NCBI RefSeq assembly: GCF_004005495.1
Contig: NZ_RZYA01000014.1
Location: 169,810-233,809 of the forward strand
Source of the DNA: Streptomyces antnestii
GTDB taxonomy: Bacteria > Actinomycetota > Actinomycetes > Streptomycetales > Streptomycetaceae
DNA: 64,000 bases
Reading direction: 5' to 3'
The position numbers were made by a program, and so were the translations under genes. Each line of letters opens with the position of its first letter. Position 1 is the first letter of the stretch. Below are positions 42,164-50,944 of the stretch, piece after piece. The notes beneath the pieces were generated by a model. The model was not told where the DNA came from. It was given only the letters and a program-made list of their open reading frames with translations, and did not search any database.

Positions 42164-42775
42164 ATGTTCTCTGCCGCTTTCTGGTGGGTGTTCTCCTCCG
42201 TATCCGCAGATACCAATGGAGACGCCATCACCACGCCCGAGACATCTACACAGCAAGAAACCGTGGCCCGGCCGAAGACCCCGGCCAAAGCCCTGGCGAG
42301 CAAGGCACCGCCGCGCCCCGCCTGGGGCGTGATCGTCACCGCCACCCTTGTGTCCGTTGCCGGACTCGTGGCCCTGGCCGGGATAGGCGAGGGCATGGAC
42401 CGGGTGGTGCTGATCCCGCCGCTCGCGGCGAGCGCCGCCTTGGTGTACGGCGCCCCCGGGCTGCCGCTGTCCCAGCCGCGCAGTGTGATCGGTGGTCAGT
42501 TCCTGTCCGCTCTCACCGGGTTCGTCGTGCTGTGGATCGCCGGCGGCTCGGTGTGGGGTGCGGCCGTGGCCGGTGGCCTGGCTCTGGGTGTGATGCAGAT
42601 GGCCCGCACCCCGCATTCGCCGGCCGCCGCCACCGCCGTGATCGTGGTGGCGACCAATCCGGAAGCAGCAGTTTTCCTTCCGCTTCTGGTTCTGGCCACG
42701 GTGGTCCTGGTTCTGTTCGGCATCATCGCCGGGCGCACCCCGGCCGGTTCCCGATACCCCGCCTACTGGTGGTAA
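42164..42775 (+). CDS. HPP-family integral membrane protein
   Basis: About 203 aa if it starts at ATG 42164; there is no good ribosome-binding site and a later GTG (42262) is possible. After a hydrophilic N-terminus there are four to five hydrophobic segments: WGVIVTATLVSVAGLVALAG, RVVLIPPLAASAALVYGAPG, FLSALTGFVVLWIAGGSVWG, AAVAGGLALGVMQMA and EAAVFLPLLVLATVVLVLFG. The sequence HSPAAATAVIV replaces the HPPA motif that names the family. Some HPP proteins transport nitrite in plants, while bacterial ones are unassigned. It precedes the HD-domain gene by 60 bases, so it may be in the same transcript. Confidence 0.75.
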   Translation: MFSAAFWWVFSSVSADTNGDAITTPETSTQQETVARPKTPAKALASKAPPRPAWGVIVTATLVSVAGLVALAGIGEGMDRVVLIPPLAASAALVYGAPGLPLSQPRSVIGGQFLSALTGFVVLWIAGGSVWGAAVAGGLALGVMQMARTPHSPAAATAVIVVATNPEAAVFLPLLVLATVVLVLFGIIAGRTPAGSRYPAYWW

Positions 42776-42834
42776 ATCCCCGCACCGCATTTCACCCCCA
42801 CCCCATTTCTCACCCCTTCGAAAAGGACACCGTC

Positions 42835-43473
42835 ATGGCTACTGAGATCGCCGGTATCAAGATCCCCGACAGCAAGATCGCGAACGAGGCGACGGAGCTG
42901 ATCCGCGAGGCCACCGACGACCTGATCTTCCACCACTCCCGCCGCGTGTTCGTGTGGGGTGCGCTCCAAGGCGCCAACCGCGGCCTCACCTTCGACGCCG
43001 AACTGCTGTACGTCTCCGCGCTCTTCCACGACCTGGGCCTGACCGAGGCCTACCGCGACAACGCCCAGCGCTTCGAGATCGACGGTGCCGACGAGGCCCG
43101 CACGTTCCTCCTCGCCCACGGCGTCGACGGCGACAAGGCGCGGATCGCGTGGGAGGCGATCGCCCTGCACACCACCCCGGAGATCCCCGCCCACATGGCG
43201 CCGGAGATCGCCCTCGTCACCGCCGGAGTGGAACTCGATGTCCTCGGCATCGGCTACCACGACGTCACCGACGAGACCCGTGCCGCGGTGGTCGCCGCGC
43301 ACCCCCGCCCGGACTTCAAGAACAACATCCTCCAGGCGTTCAACGACGGCATCACACGCCGGCCGGCCACCACCTTCGGCAACGTCAAGGCCGATGTCCT
43401 CGCCGCCTACACCGACGGTTACGTCCGCCCGAACTTCGTGGACGTCATCAAGAACTCCGCCTGGGCCGAATAG
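42835..43473 (+). CDS. HD-domain phosphohydrolase-like protein
   Basis: 212 aa from ATG at 42835 (AAAAGGAC upstream). The HD signature is clear: IFHHSRRVFVWGALQG (first His), SALFHDLGLTEAYRD (HD pair) and a distal ALVTAGVELDVLGIGYHDVT (Asp). Size and motifs resemble small HD hydrolases such as cyanamide-hydratase-like proteins; most act on nucleotides or small amide/nitrile compounds with metal ions. The substrate is unknown. It stands 20 bases before the haloperoxidase gene, indicating an operon. Confidence 0.85.
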   Translation: MATEIAGIKIPDSKIANEATELIREATDDLIFHHSRRVFVWGALQGANRGLTFDAELLYVSALFHDLGLTEAYRDNAQRFEIDGADEARTFLLAHGVDGDKARIAWEAIALHTTPEIPAHMAPEIALVTAGVELDVLGIGYHDVTDETRAAVVAAHPRPDFKNNILQAFNDGITRRPATTFGNVKADVLAAYTDGYVRPNFVDVIKNSAWAE

Positions 43474-43493
43474 AAGCAAGGACACCAACGATC

Positions 43494-44984
43494 ATGAGCA
43501 CCCTCTCTTCCCGCCGGGCGCTGCTGACCGCAGCTGTCGCGGTCGCCCTGACGGCGGTCACGCTGCCCTCGCAGGCCTCCGGCTCCGTCCCGCACCACCG
43601 GCAGCTCCAGGCCGACACGGAGAACGTGGTCCTCCAGTGGAACAAGGAGATATCCACCGCGCTCTCCGTCAACCACGAGGGATCCCCGCACCCCACGCCG
43701 CCGCCGGTCGGTGGCCGCACCCTCGCCGTTGTCCACGAGGCGATCTACGACGCGTGGGCCCCCTACGACAACAAGGCTGTCGGCACGCAGCTCGGTGCAG
43801 GGCTGCGCCGCCCCGCCGATGAGCGGACCTACGACAACAAGCGCAAGGCCATCAGCTTCGCAGCGGCGCTCGCCCTCACCGACCTGTTCCCCCGGCAGAA
43901 GCCGGCGTTCGACGCGAAACTGACCGCGCTCGGCTACGACCCGTCCGAAGCCGCCGGCCCCACCCCGGGCTCCCCGGTGGATGCGGCGGTCCAGGCCGTG
44001 GCGGCGATCACCAAGGTCCGCCACACAGATGGTTCCAACCAGCTGGGCCCCACCCCCTATGCGGTACCGGACGGCTACTACGCGCCGGTGAACCCGCCAC
44101 AGGACATCAACAACTTCGACAAGACGAAGCTGGTCGACCCCAGCCGGTGGGCGCCGCAGAGGATGCCGGACGGGAGCGTCCACAACTTCCTCACCCCGCA
44201 GTTCGCCTCCATGACGCCGTTCCTCATCAAGGACACCGACAGCTACCTGCCACCGCCGCCGCCCAAGTACGGCAGCAAGGAATCACAGGAAGCCATCGCG
44301 AAGCAGATGGAACGCAACGCCAACCTGACGGAGAAGCAGAAGGCGCTCGCCGAATACTGGCAGTACGGGGCCACCACGTCCTCGTCCATCCCGCAGGAGT
44401 GGGCAGCGTTCGTCTCCCGGCGCGACCACCACACCCTCGACGACGACGTGAAGCTGTTCTTCGCGCTGAACATCGCCGAAGGTGACGAGGCCCGCGCGGA
44501 CTGGCAGACGAAGGTCTCCTACGACTACGGCCGGCCCGTCACGATGATCCGCTACACCTACGCGGGCCAGCAGATCCGCGGGTACGCCGGACCGAACAAG
44601 GGCACACGGACGATCGACGGCGCCACCTGGCAGCCCTACCTGAAGACGCCGGCGTTTGCAGCGTACGGGTCCGGGCACACCGGGTTCACCGCAGCCGGGG
44701 CCGAGATACTCAAGCAGTTCACCGGCTCCGACGCCTACGGGGGCACCGGCCTGATCAAGGCGGGCAGCTCGAAGATCGAGACGAACATGCCCAGCCGGGA
44801 CATCCCGCTGAAGTGGAACACCTTCAGCGCCGCCGCCAAGCAGGTCGGTTACTCCCGCCTGTACGGCGGCGTGCACTGGGAGTTCGACCACACCGTGGCC
44901 GACGAGCAGGGCCGCAAGCTGGCCCGCGACGTGTGGCGTGAGGCGCAGACCTACTTCAACGGCACCCACCACAACGGCCGCTGA
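43494..44984 (+). CDS. Vanadium-dependent haloperoxidase/PAP2-like enzyme
   Basis: 496 aa from ATG at 43494. The N-terminus (SSRRALLTAAVAVALTAVTL, then PSQASGSV) is a secretion signal. Vanadate-site residues appear in the expected order: KVSYDYGRPVTMIRY (Lys and Arg), YGSGHTGFTAAGAEIL (SGH) and SRLYGGVHWEFDHTVADEQG (Arg and His). Known relatives oxidise chloride or bromide with peroxide, or are acid phosphatases of the same fold; which applies here cannot be told. Export of a haloperoxidase beside biosynthesis-type genes hints at halogenation outside the cell or peroxide use. Complete, with no defect seen. Confidence 0.88.
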   Translation: MSTLSSRRALLTAAVAVALTAVTLPSQASGSVPHHRQLQADTENVVLQWNKEISTALSVNHEGSPHPTPPPVGGRTLAVVHEAIYDAWAPYDNKAVGTQLGAGLRRPADERTYDNKRKAISFAAALALTDLFPRQKPAFDAKLTALGYDPSEAAGPTPGSPVDAAVQAVAAITKVRHTDGSNQLGPTPYAVPDGYYAPVNPPQDINNFDKTKLVDPSRWAPQRMPDGSVHNFLTPQFASMTPFLIKDTDSYLPPPPPKYGSKESQEAIAKQMERNANLTEKQKALAEYWQYGATTSSSIPQEWAAFVSRRDHHTLDDDVKLFFALNIAEGDEARADWQTKVSYDYGRPVTMIRYTYAGQQIRGYAGPNKGTRTIDGATWQPYLKTPAFAAYGSGHTGFTAAGAEILKQFTGSDAYGGTGLIKAGSSKIETNMPSRDIPLKWNTFSAAAKQVGYSRLYGGVHWEFDHTVADEQGRKLARDVWREAQTYFNGTHHNGR

Positions 44985-45019
44985 ACCCTCATCCCCTTTT
45001 GAAGGAGCGTGACAAGGCG

Positions 45020-45436
45020 ATGGCCACCGACACCATCCAGTACATCAAGAACGTGTTCCGCAGCGGCTTCGAACTGACCGACATCGAATGGTCGTCGTGG
45101 GACGAGCCGGGCCGGATCGGCGTGGAGCACCACGTGCTGTGGGCACCGGACGCGGAGAACGGCGAGGACTCCGTCGGCCTGCTGCTGCGGTTCCCGCCGA
45201 CCGCGCACGGCGACTTCCACGAGCACACCGGATACGAACTGATGCTGGTCCTCGACGGACAGCTCGACCACTCCGACGGCGTCTCCTACTTCAAGGGCGA
45301 CCTGGCGGTCGAAGGCCCCGGCACCGAGCACCGCATGTCGTCGTCGTCCGGGTGCACGGTCCTCGCGATCCGCACGAAGCCGGCCGAGGCCCGCACCCCG
45401 ACCAAGCCGATCCGTGAGGTGAACGCCGCAGCCTGA
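45020..45436 (+). CDS. Small single-domain cupin
   Basis: 138 aa from ATG at 45020; GAAGGAG at 45001 is 12 bases away. Cupin motif 1 is HGDFHEHTGYELMLVLDGQ (His, His, Glu metal ligands) and motif 2 is GDLAVEGPGTEHRMSSSSGC (His). The N-terminal IQYIKNVFRSGFELTDIEWS is usual for anti-sigma ChrR-like or dioxygenase-like cupins. It lies 35 bases after the haloperoxidase gene and is the last gene before a perfect hairpin, so HD, haloperoxidase and cupin form one transcript block. Activity unknown. Confidence 0.85.
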   Translation: MATDTIQYIKNVFRSGFELTDIEWSSWDEPGRIGVEHHVLWAPDAENGEDSVGLLLRFPPTAHGDFHEHTGYELMLVLDGQLDHSDGVSYFKGDLAVEGPGTEHRMSSSSGCTVLAIRTKPAEARTPTKPIREVNAAA

Positions 45437-45462
45437 CATCCCCCGCACGGTCGCGGAAACAC

Positions 45463-45498
45463 GGTGCGCCCCAGGTCCTGGACAACCTGGGGCGCACC
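45463..45498 (+). terminator. Perfect 14-bp hairpin between cupin and glmS
   Basis: GGTGCGCCCCAGGT (45463-45476), loop CCTGGACA, ACCTGGGGCGCACC (45485-45498), all 14 pairs matched. It is 27 bases after the cupin stop and 45 before the glmS start. It should end the first transcript, or attenuate read-through into the mutase genes. Confidence 0.85.
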
Positions 45499-45542
45499 CC
45501 TTGGTACAGGCACAACCGATCACGCACCTTGGGAGTGACATC

Positions 45543-46013
45543 ATGGCTCTGCCCTCACCCGCGCAGGGTAGCCGCCCGGCCCACACCGGCAAACAGCGGG
45601 TGCTGGTCTCCAGCACCTCATCCGACTCGCACACCTGGAACCTGGTCTTCCTTCAGCTGATGCTGGAAGAGATGGGCAACCAGGTCATCAACATCGGTGC
45701 CTGCGTACCCGATGAGCTCCTCATAGCCGAGTGCCGCCGCCACCGCCCGGACGTGGTGGTGATCTCCAGCGTCAACGGTCACGGCTTTCTCGACGGCAAG
45801 CGGATGATCGGCCGTCTGCGCGCCGAGCCGGATCTCGCCCGGATGCCTGTCGTGATCGGAGGGAAGCTCGGCACCCGTGGCTCCTCCGTGTTCGGCCGGC
45901 ACCTGATGGACGCCGGGTTCGATGCGGTGTTTGAGGACTCCGCCGGCATCGAACCGTTCCGCAGTTACCTGGAGTTGGCCCCGCATGCGGCGGAGCTGGA
46001 GGCCACCGCGTGA
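45543..46013 (+). CDS. glmS: Methylaspartate (glutamate) mutase, small B12-binding subunit
   Basis: 156 aa from ATG at 45543. The cobalamin-binding fold is recognised by VLVSSTSSDSHTWNLVFLQL (D28 and H30; the family motif DxHxxG reads DSHTWN, so the last Gly is Asn), MLEEMGNQVINIGACVPDEL, VVVISSVNGHGFLDGKRMIG and MPVVIGGKLGTRGS. With GlmE it interconverts L-glutamate and threo-3-methyl-L-aspartate using adenosylcobalamin. Its stop overlaps the glmE start (GTGA). In Streptomyces such pairs make methylaspartate for antibiotics (for example nikkomycins and vicenistatin) rather than for fermentation. Confidence 0.9.
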   Translation: MALPSPAQGSRPAHTGKQRVLVSSTSSDSHTWNLVFLQLMLEEMGNQVINIGACVPDELLIAECRRHRPDVVVISSVNGHGFLDGKRMIGRLRAEPDLARMPVVIGGKLGTRGSSVFGRHLMDAGFDAVFEDSAGIEPFRSYLELAPHAAELEATA

Positions 46014-47311
46014 CCGCCTCCGTACCCGCGCCCCGGCAGGGGCGTTTCGGGACCGCTGTGGCGGCTGCTGCCGCACGTGGACAGTTGGTGGTGCAGCCTC
46101 GCATGGGCATGCCGCTGGTGGCCGACATGCAAGCCGGGCTGGCCGCCGTGCGCGCCGCCCGCGCGGCAACGGTGGGCACCATCACCCTGGACAGCTACAC
46201 CCGCGTAGGCGATCACGCCTCCGCCCGCAGAGCCCTCGCCGACGGCAGCGACCTCAACGGGTTCCCGATCGTCGCGCACGGCGCGGAAGTCACCCGCCGC
46301 ATGCTCGGCGCACTCGACGACCCGGGTTTCGCGATCCAGGTACGGCACGGCTCGCCCCTGCCGCTCGGGATCGTGCAGGCCCTCGCCGATGCCGGACTGG
46401 ACGCCACCGAAGGCGGCCCCGTCTCCTACTGCCTGCCCTACAGCCGCACCCCCCTCAACGAAGCCGTCGACGCCTGGGCCCGCTCCTGCGAACTCCTGGC
46501 GGAGAAAGTTCCGGGCGCGCACCTGGAGTCGTTCGGGGGCTGCATGCTCGGGCAGATGTGCCCGCCCAGCCTGCTCGTCGCCATCAGCGTCCTGGAAGGG
46601 ATCTTCTTCAAACAGCACGGGCTGACCAGCGTCTCCCTGTCCTACGCGCAGCAGACCAGCTTCCCGCAGGACCGTGAAGCGCTCGCTGCTCTGCGACGCC
46701 TGGCCGGCGAGTACCTGACCGGAGTGGCGTGGCACGTCGTGCTGTACACGTACATGGGCGTCTTCCCGCAGACCGAAGCCGGGGCGATGGCGCTGCTTCG
46801 CTCCAGTGCCGTGCTGGCGCAGGTGACGGGCACCGAGCGGATGATCGTGAAGACGGCGGCCGAGGCGTTCCGTATCCCCAGCGTCGTCGACAACGTCCAG
46901 GCCCTGGAGGAAGCCGCCGCGGCCGCGCGCACTGCCGACTCCGCCCAGGCCTCGCAGGCTGACGACAGCGGCCTGTACGAGGAAGCACGTGCCCTGGTGG
47001 AAGCCGTTCTCGAACTCGACACCGACATGGGCCGGGCGCTGTTGGGGGCATTCGCCCGCGGGGTGCTCGATGTGCCGTTCTGCCTGCACGCCGACAACGC
47101 CGGGAACACCCGCGCCTACGTCGACTCCACCGGGCGTCTGCAATGGCTGGCCGCCGGGGCGATGCCGGTGCGTGCCGTCGCTCCGGCCGGCGCTTCCCGG
47201 CTGACCGCCGACGGCTTCCTCACGATGCTTTCCCACGTACAGCACCGCTTCGACGGACCTGTCCTCCACAGCCGCGCGCGCTTCCCTCTCACCTCCTCCT
47301 CGAAGGCTTGA
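46010..47311 (+). CDS. glmE: Methylaspartate mutase, large catalytic subunit
   Basis: 433 aa from GTG at 46010, coupled to glmS. The TIM-barrel enzyme is recognised by VVQPRMGMPLVADMQAGLAA, GTITLDSYTRVGDHASARRA, LNGFPIVAHGAEVTRRML, IQVRHGSPLPLGIVQALADA, EGGPVSYCLPYSRTPLNEAV and SFGGCMLGQMCPPSLLVAIS. The Arg of VRHGSP is the family's substrate carboxylate ligand. It is about 50 residues shorter than clostridial GlmE, as is usual for biosynthetic versions. No GlmL-type reactivase is nearby. The stop shares a base with the next start. Confidence 0.92.
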   Translation: MTASVPAPRQGRFGTAVAAAAARGQLVVQPRMGMPLVADMQAGLAAVRAARAATVGTITLDSYTRVGDHASARRALADGSDLNGFPIVAHGAEVTRRMLGALDDPGFAIQVRHGSPLPLGIVQALADAGLDATEGGPVSYCLPYSRTPLNEAVDAWARSCELLAEKVPGAHLESFGGCMLGQMCPPSLLVAISVLEGIFFKQHGLTSVSLSYAQQTSFPQDREALAALRRLAGEYLTGVAWHVVLYTYMGVFPQTEAGAMALLRSSAVLAQVTGTERMIVKTAAEAFRIPSVVDNVQALEEAAAAARTADSAQASQADDSGLYEEARALVEAVLELDTDMGRALLGAFARGVLDVPFCLHADNAGNTRAYVDSTGRLQWLAAGAMPVRAVAPAGASRLTADGFLTMLSHVQHRFDGPVLHSRARFPLTSSSKA

Positions 47312-49146
47312 TGATGACGAACTCTCGTGGCGGCTGCCTGCCGTGCACCCTCGGCGTGATCGGTACCGGCCCGCGCGGCATCTCCGTCCTGGAGGCCATG
47401 GCCGCCCGCCTCGCCCACAGCGACCCCGACCAGCCGTTGCGGATCTACGCCATCGATGACACCGAGGTCGGCGCCGGACGGGTGTGGCGTACCGACCAGG
47501 ACGACTGGTACACGATGAACACCGTGGCCGGACAGATCACCATGTACTCCGGTGTCCCGGACGGCGGCCCGTGGCGCCCCGGTGCAGGGCCCGCGCTGGA
47601 TGAGTGGGCGTGTGCCACGGAGGGGGAGGCAGATCTGGGGCCGGACGACTACGCAGGCCGCCAAACGTACGGCCGCTACCTGAAGTCGGTGTTCGCGACG
47701 ATCAGGGAGAGCCTGCCCCCGCACGTGGAGCTGATCGCGCTGAACCGCAGGGTGATCGCCCTGGAGCGGCGGCCGGTGGGCGGCTGGCTGGTGGAGCTCG
47801 ACCAGATGCCGTTCCTCGTGGCCGCTGATCAGGTCCTCCTCGCCACCGGCCACCCCGTCAACACCCCAGACCCGTTCGAGCAGCGGATGCTCGACTTCGC
47901 CGGCGCCCGTGACGGGGTGCACTACCTTCACGGTGACTCCGCTGCCGACATGCCGCTGGGCACCGACACGATCCCGGCCGGTACGACGGTCGCGGTCAAG
48001 GGGCTCGGGCTGTCGTTCTATGACGTCATGCTGGCCCTCACCACCGGCCGGGGCGGCGAGTTCAAGCGGGGCACCGACGGCACTCTCACCTACCTGCCGT
48101 CCGGGCAGGAGCCGAAGATCGTCGCTGGGTCACGCAGCTCCCTGCCGATCCCCGCACGCGGTGTGAACCAGAAGGCACCCGACCACACCTACGCTCCGGT
48201 GTTCCTGACCAGGGAGACGATCCTGGGGGCGCAGCAGGAACAGCAGCGGGACCATGGGCACGGCCAGCTGTCGTTCAACCGGCACGTGCTGCCGCTGATC
48301 CTGAAGGAACTGGACCTCGTCTACCAGGAAACCCACCGGGACAGCGGCGGCCAGGAGCCGCTGCCGCCGCTGGACCTCGACGCCCTGGCACGCCCCTTCA
48401 CCGGTGAAGCGTTTGCCTCACCTGCCACGTTCCATGAGCGGCTGCTCGAGGTGATGCGGGACGACCTTCAGCAGGCGTACCTGGGGAACGCCCGTGGTCC
48501 GCTGAAGGCCGCGCTCGATGTTCTGCGGGACACCCGTGCCGTCGTCCGCCTGGCTGTCGACTACGGCGGGCTGCTGCCCGCCAGCCACCACGACGAGTTC
48601 GTGAGGGAATTCCTGCCCGGCAACGCGCTGCTGTCCGCCGGTCCGCCGGTCGAGCGGGTCGAGCAGCTGGTGGCGCTCATCGAGGAGGGCACCGTCGAGA
48701 TCGCCGGCCCCGACACTCGCTTCGACATCTGTGAGACGTCCGGCCGGTTCACCGTGTCCTCTCCTCGCGTGACGGACTCCCTGAGCCAGGCGCGCGTGCT
48801 GATCGATGCCCGTGTCCCCACCCCCGACCTGCGGCGGGACACGTCCCGGCTGACGCGGTCCCTGCTGGCGTCCGGGGTGATATCCGAGTACCGGCGTACC
48901 GGGCCGCTCGGCGACAGCCACCCCACCGGCGGACTGAACATCACTCGCTCCCCGTTCCACGTCATCGACGCCGAGGGCGCCTTCCACGACGACCTGTACG
49001 CGCTGGGCATCCCCACCGAGCACACCCGCTGGTTCACCCAGGTAGGCAGCGGTAAGCCCGGCCTGAACACCCTGTTCAGACAGGACGCCGCCGCGATCGC
49101 CGAAGCGATGCTCGACCACGCCGACATCCTGGAGAAGACGGCGTGA
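47311..49146 (+). CDS. FAD/NAD(P)-binding oxidoreductase-like protein
   Basis: 611 aa from ATG at 47311 (a second ATG follows at 47314). The nucleotide-binding loop is LGVIGTGPRGISVLEAMAAR, with the acidic end of strand 2 near LRIYAIDDTEVGAGRVWRTD. YTMNTVAGQITMYSGVPDG, DQVLLATGHPVNTPDPFEQR, VAVKGLGLSFYDVMLALTTG and LNITRSPFHVIDAEGAFHDD-LYALGIPTEHTRWFTQVGSG fit the NAD_binding_9 group of uncharacterised FAD proteins. These often sit with natural-product genes and may oxidise an amino-acid-derived substrate. The tight coupling to glmE and to the ligase gene argues for work on a methylaspartate-derived intermediate. Confidence 0.82.
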   Translation: MMTNSRGGCLPCTLGVIGTGPRGISVLEAMAARLAHSDPDQPLRIYAIDDTEVGAGRVWRTDQDDWYTMNTVAGQITMYSGVPDGGPWRPGAGPALDEWACATEGEADLGPDDYAGRQTYGRYLKSVFATIRESLPPHVELIALNRRVIALERRPVGGWLVELDQMPFLVAADQVLLATGHPVNTPDPFEQRMLDFAGARDGVHYLHGDSAADMPLGTDTIPAGTTVAVKGLGLSFYDVMLALTTGRGGEFKRGTDGTLTYLPSGQEPKIVAGSRSSLPIPARGVNQKAPDHTYAPVFLTRETILGAQQEQQRDHGHGQLSFNRHVLPLILKELDLVYQETHRDSGGQEPLPPLDLDALARPFTGEAFASPATFHERLLEVMRDDLQQAYLGNARGPLKAALDVLRDTRAVVRLAVDYGGLLPASHHDEFVREFLPGNALLSAGPPVERVEQLVALIEEGTVEIAGPDTRFDICETSGRFTVSSPRVTDSLSQARVLIDARVPTPDLRRDTSRLTRSLLASGVISEYRRTGPLGDSHPTGGLNITRSPFHVIDAEGAFHDDLYALGIPTEHTRWFTQVGSGKPGLNTLFRQDAAAIAEAMLDHADILEKTA

Positions 49147-50822
49147 ACAACGACACGAGAGCCACGGCCGCTTTCCGGGCGGCGCGGGACATCCTGCTGG
49201 AAAACCGTACCGAACTCGACCACGCGCACCGCCTGTTCACCTGGCCCGAGCTCACCCACTTCAACTGGGCGCTGGACTGGTTCGACGTCATCGCCTCGGA
49301 CAACGCGCGTCCCGCCGTACGGGTCCTGTCCGAGCAGGGCGAGGAAAGCATCTCCTTCCAGGACCTGGCCGTCCGCTCCGACCAGGTCGCCACCTGGCTG
49401 CGCGGCCAGGGCGTACAGCGTGGCGACCGTATCCTCATCTGCCTGCACAACGGCGTCGCCCTGTGGGAGACGATCCTCGCCGGGATCAAACTCGGCGCGG
49501 TCCTCGTCCCCACCTACCCGTCGGCGCCGGCCCCCGACCTGGCCGACCGCATCCGCCGGGCGGAAGTCCGGCACGTCATCACCGAACCGTCCCTCACGGC
49601 CAAATTCCGGCAGGCGCCGAAGAAGTGGACGCCGATCTGCACAGGCCGCACACCCCGCGGGTGGATCCCGTACGAGGCGTCGCGCCAGGATCAGGGGCGC
49701 GGCTTCGAACCCGACGGGCGCACTCGCGCGGACGATCCGCTGTTCTGCTACTTCACCTCCGGTACCACCTCGCTGCCGAAGATGGTGGTGCACACCCACA
49801 CCAGCTATCCCGTCGGCCACCTGTCCGGCATGTACTGGAACGGGCTGCGCCCCGGCGACCTGCACCTGAACATCTCCGCACCGGGATGGGCCAAGCACGC
49901 CTGGAGTTCCTTCTTCGTCCCGTTCAACGCCGAAGCCACCGTGCTGGCGTTCCGGGACCCGACCCCGCGCCCGGAGTGGATTCTCACCGCGCTGCGTGCC
50001 TCAGGCGTGACGGCGTTCTGCGCGCCGCCCACGGTGTGGCGGGGAATGCTGGCCGCCGGGTTGGGGCCACGGCCCACAGGGCTGCGGGAGGCGACGTCCG
50101 CGGGTGAACCGTTGGAGGCGTCGCTGATCGACACGGTGCGCACCGAGTGGGGGGTGTGGGTGCGTGACGGGTACGGGCAGACCGAGACGACCTGCCAGGT
50201 GGGCAACCCGCCCGGCAGGGTGCCGGAGCCGGGGATGATGGGCTGGCCGATGCCTGGCTACCGGATGCGGGTCATCGACGACACCACCGGCCGGCCCGCG
50301 AAGCCTGGGGCGCCGGGGGTGCTGTGCGTCGACCTGGCGGACCGCCCGGCAGGGATGATGGCCGGATACCTCGGCGACCCCGAGCAGACGGGCAAGGCGT
50401 TCGCCGGTGGCCTGTACCGCACAGGCGATCTCGTCACCCAGTCCGACTCGGGGGCGTTCTCCTACCAGGGCCGCGACGACGACATGTTCAAGTCGTTCGA
50501 TCACCGCATCGCCCCGCTGGAACTGGAGACCGCACTCCTCGGACACCCGGCGGTCGCGCAGGCCGCCGTGGTCCCCGCCCCCCACGAGGAGGGCCTGTTC
50601 ATCCCCAAGGCGTTCGTGGTGCTCGCGGGCGGCTGTGAGCCGGACGAGGAGACCGCGCGGTGTGTTCTCGCGCACGCGGCCACCGTTCTCCCTCCAGAGA
50701 AGATGATCAAGGCCATACACTTCACAGACGCCCTCCCGACGACCATTTCAGGGAAGGTTCAGCGCAGCGTGCTGCGCGACCAACCCGCCACCGGGGGGCA
50801 CGAGTTCGAACCTGCGACATGA
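49143..50822 (+). CDS. Acyl-CoA synthetase/ANL-family ligase
   Basis: 559 aa from GTG at 49143, overlapping the preceding stop by 4 bases. ANL motifs: A3 FTSGTTSLPKMVVHTH, A5 DGYGQTETTCQVG, A7 LYRTGDLVTQSDSG, A8 YQGRDDDMFKSFDHRIAPLE and A10 LPTTISGKVQRSVL (catalytic Lys). It activates a carboxylic acid as an adenylate and probably forms a CoA thioester. The sequence type is closest to medium-chain or short-chain acyl-CoA synthetases; no carrier-protein gene is in the window. It is the last gene of the mutase transcript. Confidence 0.9.
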   Translation: MNNDTRATAAFRAARDILLENRTELDHAHRLFTWPELTHFNWALDWFDVIASDNARPAVRVLSEQGEESISFQDLAVRSDQVATWLRGQGVQRGDRILICLHNGVALWETILAGIKLGAVLVPTYPSAPAPDLADRIRRAEVRHVITEPSLTAKFRQAPKKWTPICTGRTPRGWIPYEASRQDQGRGFEPDGRTRADDPLFCYFTSGTTSLPKMVVHTHTSYPVGHLSGMYWNGLRPGDLHLNISAPGWAKHAWSSFFVPFNAEATVLAFRDPTPRPEWILTALRASGVTAFCAPPTVWRGMLAAGLGPRPTGLREATSAGEPLEASLIDTVRTEWGVWVRDGYGQTETTCQVGNPPGRVPEPGMMGWPMPGYRMRVIDDTTGRPAKPGAPGVLCVDLADRPAGMMAGYLGDPEQTGKAFAGGLYRTGDLVTQSDSGAFSYQGRDDDMFKSFDHRIAPLELETALLGHPAVAQAAVVPAPHEEGLFIPKAFVVLAGGCEPDEETARCVLAHAATVLPPEKMIKAIHFTDALPTTISGKVQRSVLRDQPATGGHEFEPAT

Positions 50823-50944
50823 GACACCCCCTGGCGGACAGGCCGACCCGGCAACGCCGGGAGCCCTGCCCGCCAGGGACACGGCACGGACCACGCCGAA
50901 CGGCGCGTCGTGCGAACAGCCGGAGACAGGGGGCCGGCTACTCG

